A stretch of 64,000 bases of DNA from Rana temporaria (Eukaryota > Chordata > Amphibia > Anura > Ranidae): positions 198,291,544-198,355,543 of the forward strand of contig NC_053494.1 of assembly GCF_905171775.1 (NCBI RefSeq), given 5' to 3'. Shown one piece after another: positions 22,646 to 33,770 of this stretch. A model generated the notes under the pieces. It ran no database searches and had not been told where the DNA came from. It was given only the letters and a program-made list of their open reading frames with translations. The position numbers and the translations under genes were made by a program. Each line of letters starts with the position of its first letter. Positions within the stretch are counted from its first letter, which is position 1.

Positions 22646-24063
22646 TCAACCACTTAAAGCGGAGCTCCACCCTAAAGTGAAAATCACGCTGATCGGCACC
22701 CGCCCCCCTCCGGTGTCACATTTGACACCTTTCAGGGGGGAGGGGGGTGCAGATACCTGTCTAAAGACAGGTATTTGCACCCTCTTCCGGCCACACGCTA
22801 CAGGCAAAAGACGGGTTTTTCTGACTTCCCGTCTGTCGCCCGTTGTGTGCTGGGAACACTCGGCTCCCAGCACACAGCGTGTGAGCCAATCGGCGGGCGC
22901 AGCGCGACTCGCGCATGCGCCGTAGGGAACCGGGTAGTGAAGCCGGAGCGCTTCACTTCCTGGTTCCCTCACCGAGGATGGAGGGGGGAGCAGCAGAGAG
23001 ACGAGCGATCGCTCGTCCTCTGCTGCGGACGGCGCTGGACTCCAGGACAGGTAAGTGTCCTAATATTAAAAGTCAGCAGCTGCAGTATTTGTAGCTGCTG
23101 GCTTTTAATATTTTTTTATACTGGCACATCCGCTTTAAGACCTGGACTTTTATGCAGGTAAAGGACCTGGCCAGTTTTTGCGATTTGTCACTGCGACGCT
23201 TTAACTGACAATTGCGCGGTCGTGTGACGTGGCTCCCAAACAAAATTGGGGTCCTTTTTTTCCCACAAATATAGATTTCTTTTGGTGGTATTTGATCACC
23301 TCTGCGGTTTTTATTTTTTGCGCTATAAACAAAAATAGAGCGACAATTTAGAAAAAAAATCTATATTTTTTACTTTTTGCCATAATAAATATCCCCCAAA
23401 AAGATATAAAAAAAAACATATTTTTTCCTCAGTTTAGGCCGATACGTATTCTTCTACCTATTTTTGGTCAAAAAAATCGCAATAAGCGTTTATCGATTGG
23501 TTTGCGCAAGATTTATAGCGTTTACAAAATAGGAGAGAGTTGTATTGCATTTTTATAAAAAACATTTTTTTTACTGCTAATGGCGGCGATCAGCGTTTTT
23601 TTTCGTGACTGCGACATTATGGCGGACACTTCGGACATTTTTGACACATTTTTGGGACCATTGTCATTTTCACAGCAAAAAATGCTATAAAAATGCATTG
23701 TTTATTGTGAAAATTACAATTGCAGTTTGGGAGTTAACCACAAGGGGGCGCTGTAGGGGTTATGTGCGACCTCATATGTGTTTCTAACTGTAGGGGGGCG
23801 GGGCTGGACGTGTGACGTCATTGATCGTGTTTCCCTATATCAGGGAACACGCGATCAATGAAGCTGCCACAGTGAAGAACGGGGAAGCTGTGTTTACACA
23901 CAGCTCTCCCCGTTCTTCAGCTCCGGGGACCGATCGCGGGACTCTGGCGGCGAGCGGGTCCGGACCCGCTGGGCACTTAAAAAGGACGTACAGGTACGTG
24001 CTTGTGCCCAGCCGTGCCATTCTGCCGACGTATATATGCAGTAAGTGCTCCTTAAGTGGTTAA
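22646..24063 (+). mobile_element. Family A repeat, copy A4, containing K1
   Basis: The left end is CAACCACTT (decayed TTAA). The right end is TAAGTGGTTAA (to 24063). The core from 23160 matches the family throughout. The tail contains hairpins (TGTGTTTACACACA; a CCCTATATCAGGG stem). Confidence 0.8.
22654..23138. mobile_element. TTAA element K1 (Kolobok/T2-like) nested in A4
   Basis: TTAA occurs at 22654-22657 and 23135-23138. The ends TTAAAGCGGAGCTCC and ATCCGCTTTAA are partly inverted. Excision restores CCACTTAAGACCTGG of family A. A diverged reverse copy is at 59410-59850. Confidence 0.75.
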
Positions 24064-24602
24064 TGTCCTAGAAAAAACAACGGTTTTCTCGACGTGATTC
24101 TTGTCAAGCCAGCCTTGCATACACACGATCGTGAAAAAAAAATGCTCTAGCAAAGCGCGGTGACGTACAACACGTACGATGGCACTATAAAGGGGAAGTT
24201 CCATTCGAATGGCGCCACCCTTTGGGCTGCTTTTGCTGATTTTGTGTTAGTAAAAGTTTGGTGAGAGACGATTCGCGCTTTTCAGTCTTCGTGCTTTTCA
24301 GTCTGTTACAGCGTGACGAATGTGCTATCTCCATTACAAACGCTAGTTTTACCAGAGCGAGCGCTCCCGTCTAATAACTTGCTTCTGAGATTGCGCGTTT
24401 TTTCCCCGTCGTTAAAGCCTACACACGACCGTTTTTCACGAAGTGAAAAACGAAGAGAAAAATTAGAGCATGTTCTAAATTTTTAATGCCCATTTTTCAC
24501 ATCGAGAAAAATGCTCTGGAGCCCACACACGATCGTTTTTAATGACCAATTAAATTTTTTTTATTTTTCACGTCATGAAAACCGGTCGTGTGTACGCGGC
24601 AT

Positions 24603-24936
24603 GAGACTTGTGTTGGCACATCCCTATCCCCTGCACAGATATTCACTGGGAAAACCAGTGTGATGCTGTTTCTCCTCCCCTAGCTCCTTGTGCAGCTGAG
24701 AACAGGGGGTATGTGATCACCAGTGATGACAATAATTTCATCATTTTTTTTTTTTCAGCTGTTTGTTTAAAAAAAAATAAAAACGATTAAATACCACCAA
24801 AAGAAAACTCTATCTGGCTAAACAATATAATTTAATTGGGGTACAGTGTTGCATGGCAATTGTCATTCAAAGTATGAAAACTGAAAATTGGCCTGGGCAG
24901 GGAGGGGGTAAAAGTGCCTGGTATTAAAGTGGTTAA
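24603..24936 (-). repeat. Family A-related fragment
   Basis: TTAAATACCACCAAAAGAAA, CAATTGTCATTCAAAGT and the terminal TTAAAGTGGTTAA (to 24936) mark a sister subfamily in reverse orientation. The left boundary is unclear. Confidence 0.5.
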
Positions 24937-25490
24937 AGTAATGTATTGGGTCCCTTTAAATGCATATTCAGTCAAAGTTATGCCGCCCTTGAATAAAACA
25001 GAACTTTATGTAACTACACAAAAGAAGGACAAACCCCGGGACGTCTCCCCTCCTCTCTTATCACATATCTCCGTATGACAATGTGAATTCAATTCTGATT
25101 TTCTTTGTAGAAATCTTCTGTCACTTGCACAATTATATTCAAACAAAAGCCCATTTTGTTAATGTCTCATTCTGAGCAGCAGCTTGCCAACCAATCCAGC
25201 TCAGACAAATATTTGATTTCCGCACGGAATGGAATATACGCCAACTGGATGCCAGAGATCTGTCATTTATCTGACATTCGCATGAAAGGCGTCCAGATGT
25301 GCTTCAAATCCACGGCTGGCTCGCCAAAAAATGTCCGTCTTTACTTTACACAAAATTGTTTCATCCCACTGATAAAGAGATGACCATCAGACGCCGAGGT
25401 CATTGTTGGGAGTATGTTACCACATTAAAGAAAAATTAATTACCAAGCAAGGAAAATACATTCCATATTGGAGGATCTCCCTTAAATTGT
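24937..25490. other. Unique island, candidate conserved non-coding element
   Basis: A repeat-free segment. The 75-codon open frame at 25156-25383 is not recognisable as a known protein. Dense motif-like text suggests a conserved non-coding element rather than an exon. Confidence 0.35.
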
Positions 25491-25592
25491 GAAACAATAA
25501 CAAAAAAGGCAGCGCTCAATGGAAAAAGGCATAAAACTTTATAGTCTAATAAAATTACATTGGTATTGCATATAGTAAAATGTGCACACAAT

Positions 25593-26363
25593 GGCCCAGA
25601 TTCACAAAGCACTTACGCCGACGTATAACACGTTACGCCGACGTAAGTGCAAATGTGCGCCGGCGTATGTGTGCGGCAGACCCACAAACCAACATGCGCC
25701 TAAAAACAGGCTACACCCCGCCGACGTAGCTTGCACACGCCGGCGTAGAGTGGGCGCACATATGGGCTGGGCGCATGGTGCTGCTCCCATTGATTAGCCA
25801 TTCAAACATGCAAATGAGGGAAATACGCCCATTCACGAACGTGCGTGTGCCCGGCGCATGCTACGCGAGATGCGCGTAAGTTGTACGTCCGGCGTAAAGT
25901 TATTCCCCATAAAGGAGGTGCAACCCGGCAACAGACATGCACAGGTCTGCACCAGGGAGCACAAGCCGGCGTATTGTGCCTTGGACGTGTGTCTGGCTGG
26001 GCGTACGTTATGTTCACGGCGTACGCAGTGATCCGGCGTAGCTTAGGCAGTTGTGCCGGCGTGTGAGCAAGTGCAGGGGGGTGCTGTGCATGCGCCCACG
26101 TCACGGCGCATGCGCAGTTCGTGATATGTGCCTGTCTGGTGCTCGGCCCATCATTTGCATGGGGTCACGCCTCATTTGCATGGGTTCACACCCACTTCCA
26201 CCTACGCCGGCGTGAGCCTTCGAAACCCACGCCACGCTGGCGCAGCGTTGGGAGCACTGGCTTGCTGAATGCAATGCTTGCCTCTCCGTGCTACATTGGC
26301 GTAGCGTACAGTGTTAGCTCTACGGCGGCGTAATGTGCGCCTTGCTCTCTGTGAATCTGGGCC
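25593..26363. mobile_element. Family C element, copy 6
   Basis: The ends GGCCCAGATTCACAAAGC and CTGTGAATCTGGGCC are inverted. Flanks AAT/AAA are nearly duplicated. It splits the left arm of Penelope-like element A. Confidence 0.8.
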
Positions 26364-26429
26364 AAAGATTGTAATATTTGTAAAAAATTTGTGGAAAAAC
26401 ACAATAATTGTGGTATAATTGATAACCCA

Positions 26430-26941
26430 AGACTTTGATAAAGCATTAAGCCTCGTACACACGACCGAGAATCTCGTCAGGAAAAACCCGTCGTTGGCAA
26501 GAAACTCTTGCCAAGTGTACAGACTTTCGCTTCAAAAGAACCGCGGTTCTCTTGAAAGGAAAGAACGCGGTGACGTCATCGCGTACGACGGGCATGCGCT
26601 CGTCACATTCGATGCCGTCGCCGCCATCTTGCTTCACTCTACCTATGCCGTGTAAGCTACCGCACATGCGTCAAAGTCATTTTGAGCATGCGCGGGCTTC
26701 CACGGCGACAGGTAAGTATGCACACTCCTGGGTTTCTCGTTGGGAAACAGGCCAACAAGAATCTCGACGAGAAAAAAGAGAGCAGGCTCTCTTTTTTTCT
26801 CGTCGAGATTCTGGCCACATTTCCTGACGAGAAACCTGAATGCCTGAATGGTAATCTCGGCAAGAAGCAGTTTTCTTGCTGGTTTTTGCCGAGAAAACTG
26901 GTCGTGTGTACGAGGCTTCAGAACGCGAAACATGTCAGTCA
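26430..26941 (+). ncRNA. Hammerhead-type motif split by a D element
   Basis: The left half GACT-TTGATAA-AGC lies at 26431-26444. The right half ACGC-GAAA-CATG-TC-AGTC lies at 26923-26940. GACT pairs with AGTC as stem I, GC pairs with GC of stem II, and CATG is the palindromic stem III loop. The core differs from CTGATGA at two bases, and the D5 insertion in stem II destroys it. The same motif without insertion is at 53842-53883. Confidence 0.55.
26448..26918. mobile_element. Family D element, copy D5
   Basis: The ends AAGCCTCGTACACACGACC and GGTCGTGTGTACGAGGCTT are inverted. The interior palindrome CTCGACGAGAAAAAAGAGAG opposite CTCTCTTTTTTTCTCGTCGAG-type sequence is private to this copy. Confidence 0.8.
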
Positions 26942-27618
26942 CGGCTCCCTTCAAACCCATCCGATTGCCACTGATGACTGAGCCCTGTCCGTGCTTCCTC
27001 ACCAGTCTCATCCCCGTGGTTACACTTGCGTTGCTATCGATGCTACACCTGTGCCTTTCCATTGGTAGAATTGTTGCTCCTTGTTTATGTCATCAGAGTG
27101 TCATCAGAGTGTGCCCTGCTTTCTATTGGCCGGTCCTCCAGCGACGCCGCACGTGTGTTACCGATACCCCCGCCTTAGTACGGCTCTGTCCATCGGCTCT
27201 CGGAGAAGGTTTGCCTGCTAGTTGCTGTGTTCTTCACCACCTTTGAGACCCTCATACTACTCTCCCCCTACATCTTGCTAAAGTATGAAGGCTGTCCATC
27301 ATAACAGGTACTTTACACTGCACTTGCTTCCTCCATCTGTTTTTCGGCGATTACTGTGTTGAAGGTGCGGCAGGACAATTTTGGTGACTCAGGATCTGAT
27401 GTTAACCTTTCCATCACAGACTCCTCAGTGGCATCTTTATTGGGTTATCAATTATACCACAATTATTGTGTTTTTACACTAATTTTTTACAATTATTATG
27501 CCGCGTACACACGATCATTTTTCGGCATGTAAAAAACGAAGTTTTTCAGCACGTAGAAAAAACTAAGTTTTTTAAAACGACGTTGCCCACACACGGTCGT
27601 TTAAAAAAAATGCTCTAG

Positions 27619-28440
27619 AGGGGGGCGTGTCCTGATGTGAGCAGCGGCGGACGCTTTTGCTGGGAGCTCCGGGTATCCTGAATGCCATCCGTGCCCATCC
27701 GTGCATCTAACTGCTAATCTGGGACCAGTGAACGTACCTGCCTGCTCAGCCCGGTCCCCTGCAGTGTCCTGTGCAGCCAGTTTGGAGCGATTCTCCCGGT
27801 GGACACCCGAAAATCGCTGCTGCAGACTCACGCGGCCGCCGCCATCTTGTCAATCTGCGGCCTCTCTGGGGACTTGGAATCCGGCGGTTTCGGAGGTAAG
27901 GGACCTCCATCTGTCCCCCCCTGACACTCATCTGCCTGTCGGAGGCACTCTGGAGGCCGAGCTGAGTCCTGGGGACGTCAGCAGCGGTCGTGGCCTGGTC
28001 CGGCGCGGCGCGGCCTAGCTCGGTCAGTGAATCCCCGGTGTTTCCTGAAATAGCTGCCCCGGGGGAGCGCATCGCGGTCGATCTGGGCCGACTTTGGAGG
28101 AGTGGATCTCCCCTCTACTTCTGCCTGGTCATCCATCCGAGGCCCTATAACAGCTGAGAGTGCTGCCTAGTCCTGCCGGTCTGAACTGTTCTCCTGGGCC
28201 CCCTGTGCTTCCAAACGGCTGCCTTGTCTTCCTGCACTTCCCTACTCTGACACTGCTGATCCCATATCCCTTCCACTGTGATCCTGCCTGTGTGCCTGCT
28301 GTGTGGGGGGGCTGCTGACTGCCTGTCTAACGTGTGGGGGCCAGTGGCTCGAGGCCTGCGGTCAGCTTGGGTCACATCTGGCTGTGCGCTGCTCACGCAT
28401 CCGGGCTCGCTTGGTTGGTCGGGCTGGATAGAACTGCCTA
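27619..28440 (+). promoter_or_regulatory. L1 5' UTR with presumed internal promoter
   Basis: A GC-rich, CpG-containing leader begins AGGGGGGCGTGTCC at the insertion junction. In the L1 clade this region carries the internal RNA polymerase II promoter. No TATA box is seen. Short frames here are not supported. Confidence 0.55.
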
Positions 28441-29358
28441 ATGTCCCCCTCCTCCAGAAAAAACGGAAAGGGGCACTCTAAATCCGCCAAGGTTGACACT
28501 CCAGTCCAGCTGCCGCCGCCCGCCTCCCCACAGGCAGATCCCATCCTGCTCGGTCAGCTTCAAGCCCTACTGGCGGGTCTAGAAATGGAGCCTGGAGGAT
28601 CTCAAATGGCGGAGGGCTCGGTCTCTCCGCCACCGGACAGTACGGCCAAGATCCTTGCTGCGATCGAGCAGAGTAAGACCTCGCTGCTGGTGCGCATTGA
28701 CCATCTTGCTGAGGAGTGCAATTTAATACGAAATGACCTCGACAAAATAAGAGGGAGAATGACCGAAACTGAAACCAGGGTGTCTGCCACCGAAGATCTT
28801 ACAGCCACTCATGCTACCTCCATCGCTGAGCTGCAGCGCACAGTACAGTCCCTGGTAGCAAAATCCGATGATGCTGAAAACAGGCTGAGGCGCAACAACG
28901 TTAGAGTTCTGGGTCTACCCGAGAGAGAAGAGGGAGATCGTCCTGCTGAATTTGCGGAGGAGTTCTTTAAAACCCTTTTGGGCCTGGTGGATGTCCCACC
29001 TACCTACGTGGTTGAGAGGGCCCACCGGGTGCCTGCTGGCCGTGCCATCCCAGGGAATTTTCCCCGTCCTTTTTTGGTCCACTTCCTCAACTATAGAGAC
29101 AGAGACAGGATCCTTTCTGAGGCCCGGAAAAATCCCAATCTCAAGTATGGCAACTCCTCGGTGCTTCTTTTCCCCGACTTCTCGGCTGACTTGCAGAGAA
29201 AGCGGAAATCCTTCAATGATATTCGCAGACGACTCAGAGATAAGAACATTAAGTACAACATGCTTTACCCCAGCCGCCTGAGGGTTCAACACGAAGGGAC
29301 AACCCGTTTCTTTGACAACCCTGCGGATGCAGACGACTGGCTGACCACGTTAAGATAA
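28441..29358 (+). CDS. L1 ORF1 protein (RNA-binding chaperone)
   Basis: This 305-residue protein has the L1 ORF1p plan. Residues 1-65 are a proline- and serine-rich, basic N-terminus. Residues about 66-148 are a heptad-like coiled coil that would drive trimerisation. The RRM starts at RRNNVRVLGLPEREEG (about 150-165) and continues to the ERAHRV motif (182-187). The basic C-terminal domain (about 200-305) includes the RKRKSFNDIRRRLRD helix. The family coats its own RNA and acts as a nucleic acid chaperone in the retrotransposition particle. It lies 650 bp upstream of ORF2 in the same transcript, in the same frame family as expected for an intact element. The ATG at 28441 is the first that gives the complete domain. 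Length is typical of vertebrate L1 ORF1. Confidence 0.9.
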   Translation: MSPSSRKNGKGHSKSAKVDTPVQLPPPASPQADPILLGQLQALLAGLEMEPGGSQMAEGSVSPPPDSTAKILAAIEQSKTSLLVRIDHLAEECNLIRNDLDKIRGRMTETETRVSATEDLTATHATSIAELQRTVQSLVAKSDDAENRLRRNNVRVLGLPEREEGDRPAEFAEEFFKTLLGLVDVPPTYVVERAHRVPAGRAIPGNFPRPFLVHFLNYRDRDRILSEARKNPNLKYGNSSVLLFPDFSADLQRKRKSFNDIRRRLRDKNIKYNMLYPSRLRVQHEGTTRFFDNPADADDWLTTLR

Positions 29359-30008
29359 AGGCTTTTGTTTTTTCTTTTCCTTCTACCTGATGCACGGATG
29401 TTACATATCCTTGTTAACTTCATCCTACACATCTCCGGCACATACCGGAGCAACCACTAATGCACTTTTACACGTGACCTACACTCGACCCTAACGGTTT
29501 AGTGTTTCCTGAGAAGAGATAGACCTGGTGCTCTCCATTCTTGTGGAGGTACCCTTAACAGCTGGAGGAACTCCAACCCCGCTCCAGACTACTTCGCCCT
29601 TCTGGCTGTGAAGAGATACGTGTCCCCCACCCTGGCCCTCTGTCTCTTTTTTTTTTGGTTACACACGGGTTTGGGTGGCCTGACATGTTATATGGTGGTT
29701 GGACTGGCACCAGAAGTGTAGTGCCCCGGGTTTAGGGGCCAAACTGCACTCTCAAGTTTTTGGTTCAGGGTATAAACTATTCCCAGGCCCTCTCCCCTGT
29801 TTCGAGAGAGGGATGGGACATAGTAGGAAAGGCACCTTGTGCCTGGGTTGTTTAATTATTTTCTTTTGGTTTGTTTTACTGGTATGTTTCATGATTTTCA
29901 TATGCTATGGTGCTGACACTCAAAGATATGTCCTGATTGGGATTGTGCTGCTCATTTTTGGTCTCCAAATTCAAATATACTCCCAGGTCCTCCTGTTAAG
30001 TCCCCACC
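29359..30008 (+). other. L1 inter-ORF spacer
   Basis: A 650-bp spacer with T-rich runs and stops in all frames. It is much longer than the short spacer of mammalian L1. The 106-codon frame at 29699-30019 overlaps the ORF2 start and shows no domain. Confidence 0.6.
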
Positions 30009-33000
30009 ATGATGGCTAGTCTCAAGGATAACTCCTTTGCCGTTCTTTCATGGAACGTTCGAGGCCTAAATTCCAAATTTAAGAGAGCCCTCCTATTTCA
30101 ATACCTGAAATCAAATTCTCCCCAAATTATCCTCCTCCAGGAGACCCATCTTATGGGCAGCAAAATCCTAACATTAAAAAAGCCGTGGATTCAAAAGGCG
30201 ATTCACGCCACATACTCCACTTACGCTAGGGGAGTGTCGGTTCTGGTGCACAAGAACTTCCCGTGTGTAATTGAAGAGATATGCACGGACCCCCAGGGTA
30301 AGTTTGCTCTGGTGGTATTTACATTGTGGTCTCAAAGGTATATTGTGGTGAACATCTATGTTCCTCCGCCTTTCTCCCCTACTGTTTTGTACAAGGTCCT
30401 GGAAAAGGTCACCCCTTTTTGCCCTGGGAAGCTATTGGTCATGGGTGATTTCAATGCCACCATGTCAGCTGATCTTGACAGGCCCACTCCTCCCAAATCG
30501 CATTGTCCAGCTCTGTCCGCTTGGGCCCAGGCAATTGGCTTGGTTGAGATATGGAGGTGGAAACATCCAACTACCCGGTCCTACTCCTGTTTCTCGGCTT
30601 CCCACAAAACTGCCTCGCGGATAGACCTGGCCTTTGCTAACCCGCTGTTGTTGGCGGATGTTCTAGAGGCGACCTATTTGCCCAGCGGACTGTCGGATCA
30701 TAGCCCTTTGACCGTGGTTTTCCGCACCCCTGCATCCCGTAGCGCAGCTCTGTGGAGGCTGGGGCCAGACTGGATCTCCCATCCAGACCTTGCTGACGAA
30801 ATGCCTAAATTGTTGAGTGAATTCTGGGTGCAGAACTCAGGGTCCGCCCCTACAGCCATTACATGGGACGCCTTTAAGGCCTACTCTAGGGGACAATATA
30901 TTTCTTCTATTGCAGCTATCAGACAAAAACAAGCATCGGAGACTCAGTCCCTGCAACAGTCGGTACTAGAGCATACTAACAATTATGGTGCAGACCCCAC
31001 CCCAGGCCACTTTGATCTCTTGGCAGCGGCACAGAGAGAACTAAACCTTCATCTGGTAGAAATAACAAAGCTGGATGCGTACAAACGCAGACAACGATTC
31101 TTTGAACAGGGTGACAGGAATGGTCGACTGTTGGCCATGATGGCTCAACATGATCAACCACTTACACTTATCTCCACTATAACCACCCAGGGCGGGGGGA
31201 CGGCAACTACCCCTTCAGATATCCTACAAGAATTTACTAACTTTTATGAAACTTTGTATACCTCCAGCCTGCCCTCTGCCTTTCGGCCTGAGGAGCTACG
31301 AGATCTGTTGGACCCTCTGGCCCTCGGCTGGTTGTCGGACTCAGAGCGGAAGGCATTAGTGCAACCTTTCACAACGTTGGAGGTTCTGAATGCAATCCGA
31401 TCCTTCCCCTCCGGGAAGGCACCAGGCCCTGACGGGCTGCCGATAGATTTTTATAAAACACATGAAGAGGTGCTGGCACCACAGTTGGCATCGTTATTCA
31501 CAAAATGTCTCTCGGAGGGGAAATTGCCAGATTCTATGTATCACGCCCATCTAACCTTGATTTACAAACCTCAGAAAGACCCCACTTCCTGTGCTTCCTA
31601 CAGGCCCATTGCGCTGCTAAACAATGACTTTAAAATTTTGACCAAACTCCTCGCTATTAGATTGTACCCCATGCTCCCCTCGGTGGTTGACTCTGATCAA
31701 ACAGGTTTCATGCCCCGTAGAGCCACAGATGTCAACCTTCGCAGACTCTTCACAAACATCCATGCCCAGCACATTAATGAGGGATCCCGCGCTGTTGCCT
31801 CCTTAGACATCGAGAAGGCATTTGACACAGTTGAGTGGCCCTTCCTATGGGAGACATTGCGTAGAATGGGCTTCCCTCTGCTCTTCATTAAATGGCTTCA
31901 GGTGATTTACAAATGTCCCACCTCCGCTGTGCGCCTGGGGGGCCAGTTGTCCGGCCCCTTCAGGCTATCCAGGGGAACGAGACAGGGTTGCCCTCTCTCC
32001 CCAGCACTATTCGCCCTTGCAGTGGAGCCGGTGGCAGAGGCGCTACGCACATCCCCGCACATCAAGGGTCTGCGCATAGGGCTGCTGGAGGAGAGGGTGG
32101 CACTATACGCTGACGACATGCTCCTTTTCCTCGGCGACGCGGGTCCATCGTTACAGGGTGCGCTGACGGTACTAAACACCTTTGCCGGGGTCACGGGACT
32201 AAAGGTCAACTGGTCCAAATCGTTGCTATTCCCAATTGACCAAGCAGCAAGGATGACATCCCCTTCTGACACTCCCCTCCAGTGGGTAGACACGTTCAAA
32301 TACCTAGGTGTAATTATCTCCTCTCAAGCAACAGACTTAATTTCTCTCAACTTAGACCCAGTATTGCTGGATATAAAAGTCAGACTTAAATCGTGGAGTA
32401 ATTTACCGCTGTCCTTATGGGGCCGAATTAACCTCATTAAAATGAAGATCGTTCCCAGACTCACTTACCTTTTCCGTCATTCCCCGCAGTGGATTCCAAA
32501 ATCCTTCTTTAAAAGGCTTAATCAGATTTTTTCTTCCTTCCTCTGGGGCCCCTCCCCGCCGAGATATAAACTAAGCACCTTGATGAGACCGCAGACACAA
32601 GGGGGTATGGCGTTCCCCGATTGTTATAAATACTACCTTGCCGCACAACTGGTGACGGCGGCGTGGTGGCTAGATCCAGATGCCTCAAATTCAGCTATAG
32701 CCCTGGAGGCGGCAGTGGTGGGCTCATTGGAGGCACTCAAATTACTGATCTATAGGGGACCTTGTGCCCCTTACCCCCTGACCCCCTCCATGTGCACCAC
32801 CATACGCGCATGGCGAGCGGGGTTGGCGGTGGAGAAGTACAGATCTAATGAAATCTCACCGAACGCTCCGCTTTGGCTGAATCCGACTACACCTCATTTA
32901 TACAAAATGCTAGATCCATATGTATGGACCAAATATGGCATCAAACTTATATCTCATATAACGGAGAACAATACCCTGATCCCCTTGTCCCGACTCTCAC

Positions 33001-33770
33001 AGACTTATAATATACCAAATCATTATGTCTTTCGGTACCTACAGCTGTCGCATGCGTTTAATGCCCAATTCCCACATTCCTCCTGCATGGTGGTTCAGTC
33101 AGGGTTGGAGAAGACACTTCGTTCCAGATGTGCTGAAAAACCAACATCTCGGCTGTATGAACATTTGATATTTGTGTCTCTCCCTCCCATGGATAAGCTC
33201 TGGTCCTGTTGGCAAAGAGATATCCCTACGCTGGACAACGATGATTGGGACGATGTTTGGGATTTCCCCTTTAGCTCCCTAGTTTCATTGCGAGACAGGC
33301 TTGTACAGTTTAAAATCGTGCACAGAGCTTACATTACACCTCATAGGCTTCATAAAATGAACCCTGAGCTTCCCGCAGAATGCTGGAGGTGTGGTGTCTC
33401 CCCGGGAGACTTTACACATATTTTCTGGACTTGCCCTAAGATCCAGCAGTATTGGACTGAGGTGCTGGATCTGATTGGCCGAGTCGCCCTGATTACAGTG
33501 CCAATAACGATGGAGGTGTGCCTTTTGGGTCTGATAGAGACGCTGGTGCCGACTGTTGCGGGGAGGACTTTGATTGGGTTATTACTCTTTTATGCCCGGA
33601 AAAATATAGCTATGAATTGGAAGAAACCCACGATGCCTTCTCTGGCTCAATGGAAGCGTCTCGTAAACGAGAGCCTTCCCCTGTATAAAGACACATATGA
33701 AGGTAGAGGGTGTCCCTTGAAATATGGAAAAATCTGGCGTACGTGGTTGGCGGAACCTACAACGGCTTGA
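30009..33770 (+). CDS. L1 ORF2 protein (endonuclease-reverse transcriptase)
   Basis: A 1253-residue polyprotein-like enzyme that nicks the target and reverse transcribes L1 RNA at the nick. The APE-type endonuclease (about 10-235) shows WNVRGL (N16), QET (E45), the Y117 region, GDFN (D147, N149), SRID (D206) and SDH (D230, H231), all catalytic positions intact. The reverse transcriptase shows GKAPGPDGLP, a YRPIALLN motif, DIEKAFD, GTRQGCPLSP and YADD at 700-703. A C-terminal Cys/His motif C1125-X2-C1128-X8-H1137-X4-C1142 matches the L1/Tx1 type zinc knuckle. Length is close to the usual 1250-1280. No stop or frameshift interrupts it. ATG 30009 is followed by a second ATG, and either could start. 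Confidence 0.95.
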   Translation: MMASLKDNSFAVLSWNVRGLNSKFKRALLFQYLKSNSPQIILLQETHLMGSKILTLKKPWIQKAIHATYSTYARGVSVLVHKNFPCVIEEICTDPQGKFALVVFTLWSQRYIVVNIYVPPPFSPTVLYKVLEKVTPFCPGKLLVMGDFNATMSADLDRPTPPKSHCPALSAWAQAIGLVEIWRWKHPTTRSYSCFSASHKTASRIDLAFANPLLLADVLEATYLPSGLSDHSPLTVVFRTPASRSAALWRLGPDWISHPDLADEMPKLLSEFWVQNSGSAPTAITWDAFKAYSRGQYISSIAAIRQKQASETQSLQQSVLEHTNNYGADPTPGHFDLLAAAQRELNLHLVEITKLDAYKRRQRFFEQGDRNGRLLAMMAQHDQPLTLISTITTQGGGTATTPSDILQEFTNFYETLYTSSLPSAFRPEELRDLLDPLALGWLSDSERKALVQPFTTLEVLNAIRSFPSGKAPGPDGLPIDFYKTHEEVLAPQLASLFTKCLSEGKLPDSMYHAHLTLIYKPQKDPTSCASYRPIALLNNDFKILTKLLAIRLYPMLPSVVDSDQTGFMPRRATDVNLRRLFTNIHAQHINEGSRAVASLDIEKAFDTVEWPFLWETLRRMGFPLLFIKWLQVIYKCPTSAVRLGGQLSGPFRLSRGTRQGCPLSPALFALAVEPVAEALRTSPHIKGLRIGLLEERVALYADDMLLFLGDAGPSLQGALTVLNTFAGVTGLKVNWSKSLLFPIDQAARMTSPSDTPLQWVDTFKYLGVIISSQATDLISLNLDPVLLDIKVRLKSWSNLPLSLWGRINLIKMKIVPRLTYLFRHSPQWIPKSFFKRLNQIFSSFLWGPSPPRYKLSTLMRPQTQGGMAFPDCYKYYLAAQLVTAAWWLDPDASNSAIALEAAVVGSLEALKLLIYRGPCAPYPLTPSMCTTIRAWRAGLAVEKYRSNEISPNAPLWLNPTTPHLYKMLDPYVWTKYGIKLISHITENNTLIPLSRLSQTYNIPNHYVFRYLQLSHAFNAQFPHSSCMVVQSGLEKTLRSRCAEKPTSRLYEHLIFVSLPPMDKLWSCWQRDIPTLDNDDWDDVWDFPFSSLVSLRDRLVQFKIVHRAYITPHRLHKMNPELPAECWRCGVSPGDFTHIFWTCPKIQQYWTEVLDLIGRVALITVPITMEVCLLGLIETLVPTVAGRTLIGLLLFYARKNIAMNWKKPTMPSLAQWKRLVNESLPLYKDTYEGRGCPLKYGKIWRTWLAEPTTA

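Larger units (their letters stand above)
22623..24602. mobile_element. Family D element, copy D6, containing A4 and K1
   Basis: The left end ATGCCATGTGCACACGACCG (22623) and right end CGGTCGTGTGTACGCGGCAT (24602) belong together once A4 (22646-24063) is removed. The AAATGCTCTAGCAAAGCG stretch at about 24140 shows the intact site into which the L1 inserted in D7. Confidence 0.75.

Noticed and set aside
25156..25383. 75-codon ORF as a host exon
   Set aside because: No recognisable protein, and acceptor/donor sites are not convincing; kept as part of a candidate non-coding island.
28145..28396. Minus-strand ORF in the L1 5' UTR as an antisense gene
   Set aside because: Only 83 codons, no domain and no supporting sites; the GC-rich leader explains its openness.
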